The notes under the pieces were generated by a model. It saw only the letters and a program-made list of their open reading frames with translations, searched no databases and was not told the DNA's origin. A stretch of DNA of 64,000 nt from Peribacillus simplex (GTDB lineage: Bacteria; Bacillota; Bacilli; Bacillales; DSM-1321). Where the stretch lies: positions 3,066,001-3,130,000 of the forward strand of contig NZ_CP126106.1 in assembly GCF_030123325.1 (NCBI RefSeq), given 5' to 3'. Both the position numbers and the translations under genes were made by a program. This document shows, in pieces, positions 1 to 7,205 of the stretch; the first letter of the stretch is position 1; each line of letters begins with the position of its first letter.

Positions 1-707
1 CGCTCTGTGACATTCTTCAATATTTTAAGTGCTATTTCGCGGTCTACCAGCCGATAAGGATAAATTAAGGACAAAAGGGCTAAATCCGTCTCTTTTGAAT
101 AACTTTCCCTTGGAAGCAAGAAACGAAGAGTTTCTTCCCCCTTTTTAATCAGTTCTTCCTTGACATTGACCAGCATTTTGACTGAATTCAAACCAGCAAC
201 ACATGCACCTATGCTTGAAGCGTGGATTTCTATATTTTCTTCCCACATCCCGTTATCTTCCGACTGCCAATATTGCAGGCATTCCAAGTAATTGACCAAC
301 TTTTGAACAATTTGTAAATCACGTTGATTTCTCATCACCTTTTTACCATGCCTATATCCTTCACCGACACCCCATAAAAAGGCACCTATCGCATCATTTT
401 GGGCATGGCCCCACTCATCGGGCAGTTCTTTAAGCTCAGTGGAATACCTTGCATGGATATGTTCATATAGAAACTGGGGTTTCTGTTCCGTATGAATATC
501 TATCTTCCACTCATAGGATTGAAATAAGTCGAATAAAGCATGATATGCTTTCTCGTAACGATTGGATGGATCATTTATAAAAGGCAATACTGTATAAACG
601 ACATCCCTTATCCATACATAATTATAATCATCGGAAACGCTTGCAGTATATGCGCCATTAGGAAGCCGCATGCGATCAAGAACCTCTAGTGCACCATTTA
701 CATTCAT
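1..707 (-). CDS. Glycoside hydrolase family 15-like protein, N-terminal 235 codons (3' end outside window)
   Basis: The reading frame is open from an ATG at 707 to the window edge, so only the N-terminal part is seen. The start is preceded by GGAGGTG with good spacing. Near residues 28-38 it has YNYVWIRDVVYT, the W-x-R-D aromatic-rich motif of the GH15 (glucoamylase/phosphorylase kinase alpha) alpha/alpha toroid, and around residue 100 DEWGHAQNDAIG, also typical of this fold. There is no signal peptide, so a cytoplasmic enzyme acting on alpha-glucosides or a related sugar polymer is expected. The catalytic glutamates would lie in the unseen part, so substrate and activity cannot be judged. 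It is transcribed away from azlCD, which ends upstream with its own terminator, and is probably a separate unit. Confidence 0.7.
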   Translation of the reverse strand, partial: MNVNGALEVLDRMRLPNGAYTASVSDDYNYVWIRDVVYTVLPFINDPSNRYEKAYHALFDLFQSYEWKIDIHTEQKPQFLYEHIHARYSTELKELPDEWGHAQNDAIGAFLWGVGEGYRHGKKVMRNQRDLQIVQKLVNYLECLQYWQSEDNGMWEENIEIHASSIGACVAGLNSVKMLVNVKEELIKKGEETLRFLLPRESYSKETDLALLSLIYPYRLVDREIALKILKNVTE

Positions 708-1037
708 TAATTGAGCACCTCCATAGTAATTTGCTTATTCCCATTGTTGACAGACTCCCATTTTCTAAACGTTTGTTGTTTCATTTTCAATTAGAAGCGC
801 TTTCAATTCAGCTAACCAAAACAATTTTTCAGAAGTACATTCACCTTAGTTTATGTACTCACTGCCCTTTTTGATAATCAAGCTTCCAATGTTCTTTAAA
901 AAGCGTCATTTGCCTAACCGAAATGAACGATCTCAAAAAGCTGCCGGTTGGGAAATATGTTCTTTGGGAAATAAAAACCCAGTAATGGCAATCCATTACT
1001 GGTTATATCGGCCTAGCATTTAAATGTTTAGTACTTA
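708..1037. other. Intergenic region between the GH15-like gene and azlD
   Basis: 330 bp without a supported gene. It carries the azlCD terminator at its right end and the ribosome binding site of the GH15-like gene at its left end; the promoter for that gene should lie here but no clear -35/-10 pair was assigned. A short plus-strand frame at 689-874 has no ribosome binding site and no recognisable protein features. Confidence 0.6.
972..1004 (-). terminator. Intrinsic terminator of azlCD
   Basis: Hairpin with a 9-bp perfect stem CAGTAATGG / CCATTACTG (extended by AACC/GGTT) and a 4-nt loop. On the minus strand it is followed by a T-rich stretch (GGGTTTTTATTT), just after the azlD stop codon. 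Confidence 0.8.
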
Positions 1038-1364
1038 TTAAAAGAAAAATCGTAATATCATCAAGGAAAGCACGCCAATCAAAACCGTACCCAATAGACT
1101 TTTCGTAAAAATGGCAACCAGGAAAGCTGGTAAAGCTGCGGTCAAATTCAACGCATTATCTTTAATTGAAAAGACCTGTTCCGATAATAGAAGTTCTTGA
1201 GCCAACAACGCCGCCATTACAGCCACTGGCACATGCTTTAGCCAATCGATGCCCCACTTTGGAATCTCCATTTTACTAAGCAATACTAAAGGAACGACTC
1301 TAGGTATGAAAGTTACAATCGAAATTCCTACAATGACAGCAAGGATATATCCGCTTATTTCCAC
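1038..1364 (-). CDS. azlD: AzlD family branched-chain amino acid exporter small subunit
   Basis: 108-aa very hydrophobic protein with about four membrane segments, the usual size of AzlD. It shows the family segments TFIPRVVPL near residue 18 and VPVAVMAAL near residue 45. AzlD works with AzlC as a two-component exporter of branched-chain amino acids and analogues in the cytoplasmic membrane. The likely start is a GTG lying 10 bp inside the end of azlC, with a GGTGAT ribosome binding site inside azlC codons, so the pair is translationally coupled. The family assignment is firm; the substrate is inferred from B. subtilis AzlCD. Confidence 0.9.
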   Translation of the reverse strand: MEISGYILAVIVGISIVTFIPRVVPLVLLSKMEIPKWGIDWLKHVPVAVMAALLAQELLLSEQVFSIKDNALNLTAALPAFLVAIFTKSLLGTVLIGVLSLMILRFFF

Positions 1365-2095
1365 CTGCCAATCACCATCCCTATCGTTGAAGCTACAACA
1401 GTTGCCACTATGACCCCAGTACTGCCAGGAAAGTAGAAACTTGCTGCAACAACGATTAATATGCTGCTAAAAGCGACTGCAAGATCTATAAAAAAGTCCT
1501 TTTTACTTAATATTTGCAAAACTAAAAGGCCGATAAACATCGCTGGCAGGGCGAAGTCCATTCCATATTTTTCGGGATCTGGAATCCATTGGCCAAAGAA
1601 ACCGCCAGCCATATTTGCAATGAACCAATTTAAATAGGCTGCAAGATTCAGACCAAGCATCCATTTATAATCAAGTTGTTTCCTCTTCTGTGCCATCGTG
1701 ACGGCCACTCCAAACGTTTCATCAGTTAATAAGGATCCGGTTATCAGGTTTTGTTTCAAACTTTGCTGCCTGAAATATGGAGCCAATGCAGCACTAAGTA
1801 ATAGATGGCGACTGTTAACAAAAAAAATCGTAAAAATTATGGCCGATACTGGATGACTTGCAGCTATCATCCCCGCAGCTATGAATTGACCAGACCCTGC
1901 ATAGAGTAAAAGCGACATTAGTGCCACTTCAATCATACTTAATCCTGACGTTTTTTCGACGACCCCTGCAGCAAAACCGATACTTAGGTATCCCAATAAT
2001 GTAGGAATGCAATCTTTTACTCCTTGCCAAAAGCCTTCCCCATCATTGACCTCGGAAAATCCATCACTTTTCCATTCAGCACTATCCTGACTCAT
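1355..2095 (-). CDS. azlC: AzlC family branched-chain amino acid exporter large subunit
   Basis: 246-aa integral membrane protein with a roughly 25-residue hydrophilic N-terminus followed by multiple hydrophobic segments. GYLSIGFAAG and AGSGQFIAAGM match the conserved N-terminal part of the AzlC/YgaZ family. It forms the main channel of the AzlCD exporter. The ATG start has an AAGGGTGG ribosome binding site. It overlaps azlD by 10 bp and lies 21 bp downstream of the mug stop, so it could be cotranscribed with mug. No AzlB-type Lrp regulator is adjacent, unlike the B. subtilis azlB operon. Confidence 0.9.
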   Translation of the reverse strand: MSQDSAEWKSDGFSEVNDGEGFWQGVKDCIPTLLGYLSIGFAAGVVEKTSGLSMIEVALMSLLLYAGSGQFIAAGMIAASHPVSAIIFTIFFVNSRHLLLSAALAPYFRQQSLKQNLITGSLLTDETFGVAVTMAQKRKQLDYKWMLGLNLAAYLNWFIANMAGGFFGQWIPDPEKYGMDFALPAMFIGLLVLQILSKKDFFIDLAVAFSSILIVVAASFYFPGSTGVIVATVVASTIGMVIGRWK

Positions 2096-2116
2096 ATAAT
2101 TCCACCCTTGTTTTAA

Positions 2117-2635
2117 TCAATTGCTTTTCAGCTTGCCAAGCAGAATTGGCAACTCACTATATATTTTGATGATCTCTTCCATCGGCATTCTAACTAAACC
2201 GCTTGAGGAAGGGGCAACGAATTCAATGGTCTCACTCAATGAAGGTTCTTCTTGCAGCCCCCAAGAGATTTTTCGTAATTGACGATATTCCTGATAGACA
2301 CCCTTGCCTACAAAACAGACGAGTTTAGGTTTATACTTTGCAATTTTCCTTTTTAATTGCTTCCTTCCTTTTATGTACTCTTCTTTAGTGATTTCGTCCG
2401 CACCTTTTGTAGGCCTTGAAACGATATTGGTAAAACCATAACCTAGTTCCAGTAAAGACGAGTCTTCGGTTGGTTCATATTTCCTTGGCGTCAACCCGGA
2501 CTCGAAGAGGATTTTCCAAAAGCGATTGTTTGGATTCGCATAATGATGGCCAGTCTGGCCTGAACGAATGCTTGGATTGAAACCTACGAACAAAATATCC
2601 AAATCTTCCTTTAAATGATCAGAGATGCCTTCCAT
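2117..2635 (-). CDS. mug: Mismatch-specific (Mug/TDG-type) uracil/thymine-DNA glycosylase
   Basis: 172-aa protein of the uracil-DNA glycosylase superfamily, MUG branch. Motif 1 is GFNPS at residues 18-22, in place of the classical GINPG, followed by HHYANPNNRFW, which lines the base pocket. The second loop motif is seen as PSSSGLVRM near residue 146. The family excises U or T from G:U and G:T mismatches and some alkylated cytosines. In motif 1 the N is present; the last residue is S rather than G, as in many Gram-positive relatives. The start has AAAAGGAG at good spacing. Size agrees with the family. Confidence 0.88.
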   Translation of the reverse strand: MEGISDHLKEDLDILFVGFNPSIRSGQTGHHYANPNNRFWKILFESGLTPRKYEPTEDSSLLELGYGFTNIVSRPTKGADEITKEEYIKGRKQLKRKIAKYKPKLVCFVGKGVYQEYRQLRKISWGLQEEPSLSETIEFVAPSSSGLVRMPMEEIIKIYSELPILLGKLKSN

Positions 2636-2801
2636 ATTAAAACTCCTTTTAAAATTTGCTATTTAATCATTGTACAAAACTGAAAAATATTTAACTACCT
2701 TTTCCGCCATTTTCATAACTTATATCCAAAAACTAAAAACGTTTTGAAAAGAATGAACGATGTTAGCTAAATAGGTGAAAACATGACAAATTGAATATTA
2801 A

Positions 2802-3020
2802 GGCTCTTTTCGTAAAGAATGTCGTTTTTAAAACAAAACGATTTAAGGTTGATTGGAGCGCAAGTGCGAGACTCCTGCGGGAGCAGCGGGACAGGTGAGA
2901 CCCCACAGGCGTTTACGCCGAGGAGGATCACCGCCCGCCCCGCGGAACGCGAGCATCTGGAGGGGAAATCAACCACACCGCTTTACTTGGTAAATAGCAA
3001 CAAAGTATGCGAAAACAGCC
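2802..3020 (+). repeat. 219-bp MITE-like element, copy A
   Basis: Begins with GGCTCTTTTCG and ends with CGAAAACAGCC, an 11-bp terminal inverted repeat with one mismatch. The flanks AATATTAA (2794-2801) and AAAATTAA (3021-3028) look like an 8-bp target duplication with one change. Nested inside are GGTTGATT / AATCAACC, a long GC-rich stem built from GCGGGacaGGTGA and TCACCgCCCGC, and small hairpins CTCCtgcgGGAG and GGCGTTTACGCC, so the transcript would fold on itself. A second copy of identical length lies at 51166-51384 in opposite orientation, differing at about 10 positions by eye. The frames open on both strands come from its palindromic nature and are not annotated as genes. Confidence 0.85.
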
Positions 3021-3658
3021 AAAATTAAAAACCCACCGCTCCTAAAAAATCCCGTTCATGGCTCTTCACGGGAAACACTTCCAAAAATAAAGTTATATAA
3101 GGTTTTTAACAGTTTACAAATGCCGCGGTTCCAGTTAGTGAACCGGTAAAAAACATATACAGCCAATTTTCCCAAAGAATATTTCAGTAAATGCAATGGA
3201 ATTGATAACCGTTCTCTCCCATTCCCCTTCAGTGAAATTATGAAGAAAAATGAATATCCTCTGAATGCCAAAATCTATACTGCATCAGGACAACCAACCC
3301 TGCATAAAGCAAACGCCTGAATGCTTTTAATCAAAGCTTGAAATTCGATAGAAAAAAATATAACAAACATTATATTAAATGAAAGTACAATTTAATCATT
3401 TGAACTAAAAGCAGGACATAAATTAATGGTTCTGCTGCTATTCTAAAATCAGGAAATCTTTCACGATGGCTGACTTTATTAAAGGGGATACTATTGATTC
3501 TTTTGTTAGGAGAATAGATTGGGGGCTTAAGTCTCTCGATAATTAAGACAGGTAGAAAAATGGGGCCAGAACATAAATGAATCTATTACATGGGATCAAG
3601 AACCTTTATTAAAACAGCAACAGCTTTAAACGGGGAATCCAATTTGGCAAATGACTTT

Positions 3659-3686
3659 ACTCGTAGGCATTTATGTACCTACGAGT
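3659..3686. other. 9-bp perfect inverted repeat
   Basis: ACTCGTAGG and CCTACGAGT separated by 10 nt. There is no proper T-run, so it is a weak terminator candidate for tauE, which ends 59 bp away on the minus strand; it could also be a protein-binding site or chance. Confidence 0.35.
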
Positions 3687-3744
3687 TATTATGTTACGTT
3701 TCAGAATATGCTTTTGTGTATTCGCTTCTTTCAAACTCGGGGAA

Positions 3745-4644
3745 TCAGGAAACATTCTGCCGTTGTTCGATATGATCATGTTTTCTTGCATTGGACATCT
3801 TATTGATGGTAAGAAGTATTCCAGAAAGCCATATAATCACGATGCCTGTATAGATATATATATGGGCTTCAATCGGAATCCATGTAGCTAATAATGTTCT
3901 TACATTGATTAAGATAATGAAACCACCCACTAAAACACCCATTAATTGAGCAGGTAGCATCCTGACGAGCCAGGCTGCAATCGGTGCGGCAACCACTCCA
4001 CCCATTATCAACGCTACGACCCAAAGCCAATTGACAGCTTCCCATCCAAGCGAAATGATAAAACCAAGACTTCCGAAGAAAGCAATTGCAAATTCACTCG
4101 TATCCACAGTCCCTACGGCTTTTCTCGCCGTCATGCCTTTTTTTGACAATAAAACGGGCGTTGCAATCGGCCCCCATCCGCCTCCGCCCGTTGCATCACA
4201 AAAGCCTGCAAAAAGGCCTAGCGGAATGGATTGTTTTGCGGTCAATGGCTTTACGATTTCATTTTCCTTCGATGGTTTAAAAATAAATAAAAAGCGGAAT
4301 AAAACGTATACACCAAGGCCAAATAAAAATATGGCAATATACGGTTTTGCTAATTCGGCAGGCAGGTTGCTCAGGAAACATGCACCTACAAATGCACCAA
4401 CAGAACCTGGAATGATCAAACGATAGACCATATTTCTATCCACGTTCCCAAACTTTATATGCGAAGCTCCTGATACTGCTGTGGTCACTACTTCCGATAA
4501 ATGAACGGATGCGGATGCTACTGCAGGGGCAATCCCGAATGTCAACAATAAGGAAGTGGAACTCACTCCATACCCCATTCCAAGCGAACCATCGATTAAT
4601 TGGGCTAAAAACCCGATAAAGGCTAAAACGATTAACTTTTTCAT
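3745..4644 (-). CDS. TauE/SafE family sulfite/organosulfur anion transporter
   Basis: 299-aa membrane protein with about eight hydrophobic segments and the two family halves, starting MKKLIVLAFIG and containing GMGYGVSSTSLLL near residue 23 and GFCDATGGGGWGPIATP near residue 147, the glycine-rich signature of TauE/SafE (DUF81). Such proteins move sulfite, sulfoacetate or related anions across the cytoplasmic membrane. It lies directly downstream of the sulfate assimilation/siroheme operon and on the same strand, separated by a terminator at 4745-4786, which suggests export of excess sulfite or possibly sulfate uptake, because no CysP/SulP permease is in the operon. The ATG has an AAAGGGGAA ribosome binding site. 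Direction of transport is unproven. Confidence 0.85.
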   Translation of the reverse strand: MKKLIVLAFIGFLAQLIDGSLGMGYGVSSTSLLLTFGIAPAVASASVHLSEVVTTAVSGASHIKFGNVDRNMVYRLIIPGSVGAFVGACFLSNLPAELAKPYIAIFLFGLGVYVLFRFLFIFKPSKENEIVKPLTAKQSIPLGLFAGFCDATGGGGWGPIATPVLLSKKGMTARKAVGTVDTSEFAIAFFGSLGFIISLGWEAVNWLWVVALIMGGVVAAPIAAWLVRMLPAQLMGVLVGGFIILINVRTLLATWIPIEAHIYIYTGIVIIWLSGILLTINKMSNARKHDHIEQRQNVS

Positions 4645-4744
4645 GACATTCCCCTTTTTTTACTAAAATAGAACCTAACTAACATCGACCCTACGGTACC
4701 AGTTTGCCTGTATAAATCATTTAGATTTCCGTTTAGACACAAAG

Positions 4745-4786
4745 AGGCACCTAACCAAAATGAAATGACATGTTGGTTAGGTGCCT
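4745..4786 (-). terminator. Terminator after the siroheme genes
   Basis: Perfect 14-bp stem AGGCACCTAACCAA / TTGGTTAGGTGCCT with a 14-nt loop, 13 bp after the sirC stop on the minus strand, followed by TCTTTGTG. The T-run is weak, so some readthrough into tauE is possible. On the plus strand it is followed by TTTTT. Confidence 0.7.
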
Positions 4787-4799
4787 TCAGTTTTTCTGA

Positions 4800-5432
4800 T
4801 CAGCCCAATGATATATTTTCTTCAGCCTCTACTGGTAAAAGCCTAGCTAAAAACCGATATCTTTCTTTTAGGGAATATTTATAAACATCCTCTATTGAAT
4901 CTTTTAATAACTTGGATTTTTCCTCTTTTGTAAATGAACCATTCTTAATTATCATCCTTGCTTCAAAAAGAAATTCAAGATATTCTTCATATGATTCATC
5001 ATATACTTTACCTAAGTCATTCCGAATTTTTTTTGCGAGCGTTGGACTTGCTCCATTGGTAGAAACGCTTATGGAAAGCATACCTCTCTTCAATGTCGCC
5101 GGTATATGAAAATTACCCAGCTCATGATCACTGATTACGTTCACCAACTGACTTTGGGATGCATTCTCGTAAACTCGTTCATTAACTTCAGTAGAGTTTG
5201 TTGCAACAATGATTAAAAACGCATCTTTATAGTCTGTTTCTTCCACTTCTTTAAGTAAGACTCGAATCTTACCTTCTTTCTCCAACATTTGAAAACCTTT
5301 GCATATCTCGGGGCTTACGACTGTCACTTCAGCACCAGCTTCCAATAATGGACCCGCTTTAAAGAAACCTATTTTACCACCGCCGATGATGACACACTTT
5401 CTTTTCTCAATGTTAAGCGTAATTGGATACAT
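4800..5432 (-). CDS. sirC: Precorrin-2 dehydrogenase (siroheme synthesis, YlnF/SirC type)
   Basis: 210-aa protein starting MYPITLNIEKRKC and followed by IIGGGKIGFFKAGPLL, an NAD-binding Rossmann GxGxxx motif near residues 16-21. It oxidises precorrin-2 to sirohydrochlorin, the step between CobA and the SirB chelatase. The chosen ATG has GGGGAGGGAGCTT before it and overlaps the end of sirB by 20 bp, showing translational coupling; a longer frame upstream has no better site. The length matches stand-alone enzymes such as B. subtilis YlnF rather than the CysG fusion. Last gene of the siroheme block, followed by a strong hairpin. Confidence 0.9.
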   Translation of the reverse strand: MYPITLNIEKRKCVIIGGGKIGFFKAGPLLEAGAEVTVVSPEICKGFQMLEKEGKIRVLLKEVEETDYKDAFLIIVATNSTEVNERVYENASQSQLVNVISDHELGNFHIPATLKRGMLSISVSTNGASPTLAKKIRNDLGKVYDESYEEYLEFLFEARMIIKNGSFTKEEKSKLLKDSIEDVYKYSLKERYRFLARLLPVEAEENISLG

Positions 5433-6174
5433 AAGCTCCCTCCCCACTCACTTCATGAATTCGTTCCGATATGGCTTTTTCAATCTTTAGATGATAACCT
5501 AGGTATCGGCAAAGTATAAATTTCTGCTTCCCCTTTTTTTGGATCATTTTTATACTATTTTCGATGGACTGCATTAAGAGACCGGTAAACAATAGGTAAG
5601 GAATGATAAATACTTGGTTCGATCGAGATTCCTGTGCAAATTCCAATGCTTCTCCAAAGCTTGGTGTAGCAGCTGTCAAATAACACTCTTGCACACAGAT
5701 TTTTGGAAACCTATGTCTTAGCAAATCGGCCAATCGAGACAAATCCCTTTTCACGTCGGGATCACTGCTTCCCCTTCCAACCAATAAAACCAAGGAATCC
5801 TCCGTAACCTTTACATTTGTTTCCTCTAACCGTTCCACTAAAATGTCAACCATTTTATCACTGACACCAATCGGCCTTCCGTATTTCAAGTCCACCGCAG
5901 GGTATCGCTCTTTCATTTTGTTCAATATGACTGGAATATCATGTTTTGCATGTACAGCTGTTAGCAATAGAACTGGAATGGCAATGATTCTCGTCGCACC
6001 CTTTTGTACGCATCGTTCGTAGGCTTCTTCAATCGTTGGAGTTTCCAATTCCAAGAAGCAATACTCTTGAATGGAATTGGGCTGTGCTTGCATACAAACT
6101 TTAATAAAATCAATGGCTTGGGCTGAAGCTTCTTTAACACGGCTGCCATGGCAAATATATAAAATGGCTTCCAT
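5413..6174 (-). CDS. sirB: Sirohydrochlorin ferrochelatase (SirB/YlnE type)
   Basis: 253-aa cytoplasmic protein of the CbiX/SirB class II chelatase family. ILYICHGSRVKEA at residues 4-16 holds the metal-binding histidine H9, and the second half repeats the pattern with LVLLVGRGSSDPD, as in duplicated CbiX-like chelatases. AVHAKHDIPVIL near residue 93 supplies further conserved histidines. It inserts Fe2+ into sirohydrochlorin to make siroheme for the sulfite reductase encoded upstream. Its ATG shares a base with the cobA stop (TAATG) and its end overlaps sirC, so the three genes are tightly coupled. Confidence 0.9.
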   Translation of the reverse strand: MEAILYICHGSRVKEASAQAIDFIKVCMQAQPNSIQEYCFLELETPTIEEAYERCVQKGATRIIAIPVLLLTAVHAKHDIPVILNKMKERYPAVDLKYGRPIGVSDKMVDILVERLEETNVKVTEDSLVLLVGRGSSDPDVKRDLSRLADLLRHRFPKICVQECYLTAATPSFGEALEFAQESRSNQVFIIPYLLFTGLLMQSIENSIKMIQKKGKQKFILCRYLGYHLKIEKAISERIHEVSGEGAYVSNYA

Positions 6175-6950
6175 TAAAAGGCCTCATTCGCCAACAAATT
6201 TTCGGTTTGTTTTCCTTCAAACCATTTGATTTTTTCTCGTAAATTAACGACATCACCCACGACTATCATGCAAGGATTCGAAATTTGTTCATTATTGGCG
6301 GTTTCCACTACATTAGCCAACGTACTGACAGCTGTTTTTTGCGTTTTTAATGTCCCCCAATGAATAAGGGCTACCGGAGTCTCAGGACTTTTTCCATGCT
6401 CCAATAGTTTTCCTTGAATATATGGCAGGTTTTTAACGCCCATATAGATGGCTAATGTATCGATTCCTTTTGCAAGGGATTCCCACTTGATATTATCCTC
6501 TTCATCCTTTTTCCGATGACCGGTAACAATTGCAAATGATGAAGCGTGGTCCCTATGTGTAACTGGAATTCCCGCATAAGCTGTAGCGGCGATTCCAGCT
6601 GTAATTCCTGGAACGATTTCAAAGCTCACACCACTTTTGGCAAGGGCTTCCGCTTCCTCCCCGCCTCTCCCAAAGACGAATGGATCGCCGCCTTTCAAAC
6701 GGGTTACTATTTTTCCCTTTTTTGCATATTTGACCAGGAACCGATTGATGGTATCCTGCTGCAATAAATGATAATCCGGCAGTTTACCGCAATTAATCAG
6801 CTCTACACCGTCTTTTGCATGATTCAAAAGTTCTTTATTGACAAGTCGATCATATAAAATGACATCAGCTTCTTGAATGCATTTTAATCCTTTTAATGTA
6901 ATTAAATCTGGATCTCCGGGACCGGCTCCTACTAGATATACTTTCCCCAT
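6174..6950 (-). CDS. cobA: Uroporphyrinogen-III C-methyltransferase
   Basis: 258-aa SAM-dependent methyltransferase. VYLVGAGPGDPDLITLKG at residues 4-21 is the diagnostic N-terminal motif, followed by VTRLKGGDPFVFGRGGEE near residue 80 and the VPGITAGIA motif near residue 113. It methylates uroporphyrinogen III at C-2 and C-7 to give precorrin-2, feeding siroheme synthesis with SirC and SirB. Known as YlnD/SumT in bacilli. Sits between the DUF3906 gene and sirB in the sulfate assimilation operon; SirB overlaps its stop. Confidence 0.93.
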   Translation of the reverse strand: MGKVYLVGAGPGDPDLITLKGLKCIQEADVILYDRLVNKELLNHAKDGVELINCGKLPDYHLLQQDTINRFLVKYAKKGKIVTRLKGGDPFVFGRGGEEAEALAKSGVSFEIVPGITAGIAATAYAGIPVTHRDHASSFAIVTGHRKKDEEDNIKWESLAKGIDTLAIYMGVKNLPYIQGKLLEHGKSPETPVALIHWGTLKTQKTAVSTLANVVETANNEQISNPCMIVVGDVVNLREKIKWFEGKQTENLLANEAF

Positions 6951-6969
6951 TTATGCAACCTGCCTTCCC

Positions 6970-7185
6970 TTAGAGAATCGTTTCGAATTCCGATAAAACG
7001 AAACCTGCTCCATTTTTAATTTTCTTTTTTTCATATAATGAGATGTCATCCACTTCAGGCATTTTCAAAAAATGTTTTTCCAGCTCGATATCAACAAGTT
7101 CAAACGCCTTTTCATCTGAATCGGCAACAATGATGACATGGATTGGTTTTTCCTTGATAGTGACTTCGAAACGGTATAGATTCAT
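6970..7185 (-). CDS. DUF3906 family small protein
   Basis: 71-aa soluble protein starting MNLYRFEVTIKEKPIHVI, with no membrane segment or signal peptide. It matches the DUF3906 pattern as I recall it, a family found in bacilli next to sulfite reductase and siroheme genes; function is unknown. It lies 20 bp from the sulfite reductase stop and 19 bp before cobA, so it is part of the operon. A role in sulfite reductase or siroheme assembly is inferred from position only. Confidence 0.75.
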   Translation of the reverse strand: MNLYRFEVTIKEKPIHVIIVADSDEKAFELVDIELEKHFLKMPEVDDISLYEKKKIKNGAGFVLSEFETIL

Positions 7186-7205
7186 GGATTGCTTACCTTC
7201 CCCTA

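Larger units (their letters stand above)
2636..3744. other. 1.1-kb region without a convincing gene, holding a MITE copy and possible gene relics
   Basis: It contains the 219-bp repeat at 2802-3020 and a 9-bp inverted repeat at 3659-3686. A 71-codon minus-strand frame (3056-3271, TTG start, no good ribosome binding site) is not recognised. On the plus strand around 3470-3740, short stretches read like protein in shifting frames (for example MADFIKGDTIDSF from 3465, with TLLVGIYVP in another frame further on), suggesting a decayed gene, but no family could be assigned. Confidence 0.5.

Noticed and set aside
2767..3028. Open frames on both strands (69 codons each) across the repeat at 2802-3020
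   Set aside because: They arise from the palindromic GC-rich core; the same frames reappear in the copy at 51166, with no conserved start or ribosome binding site.
3465..3744. Possible decayed membrane protein gene on the plus strand
   Set aside because: Only short stretches in shifting frames; not enough to name a family.
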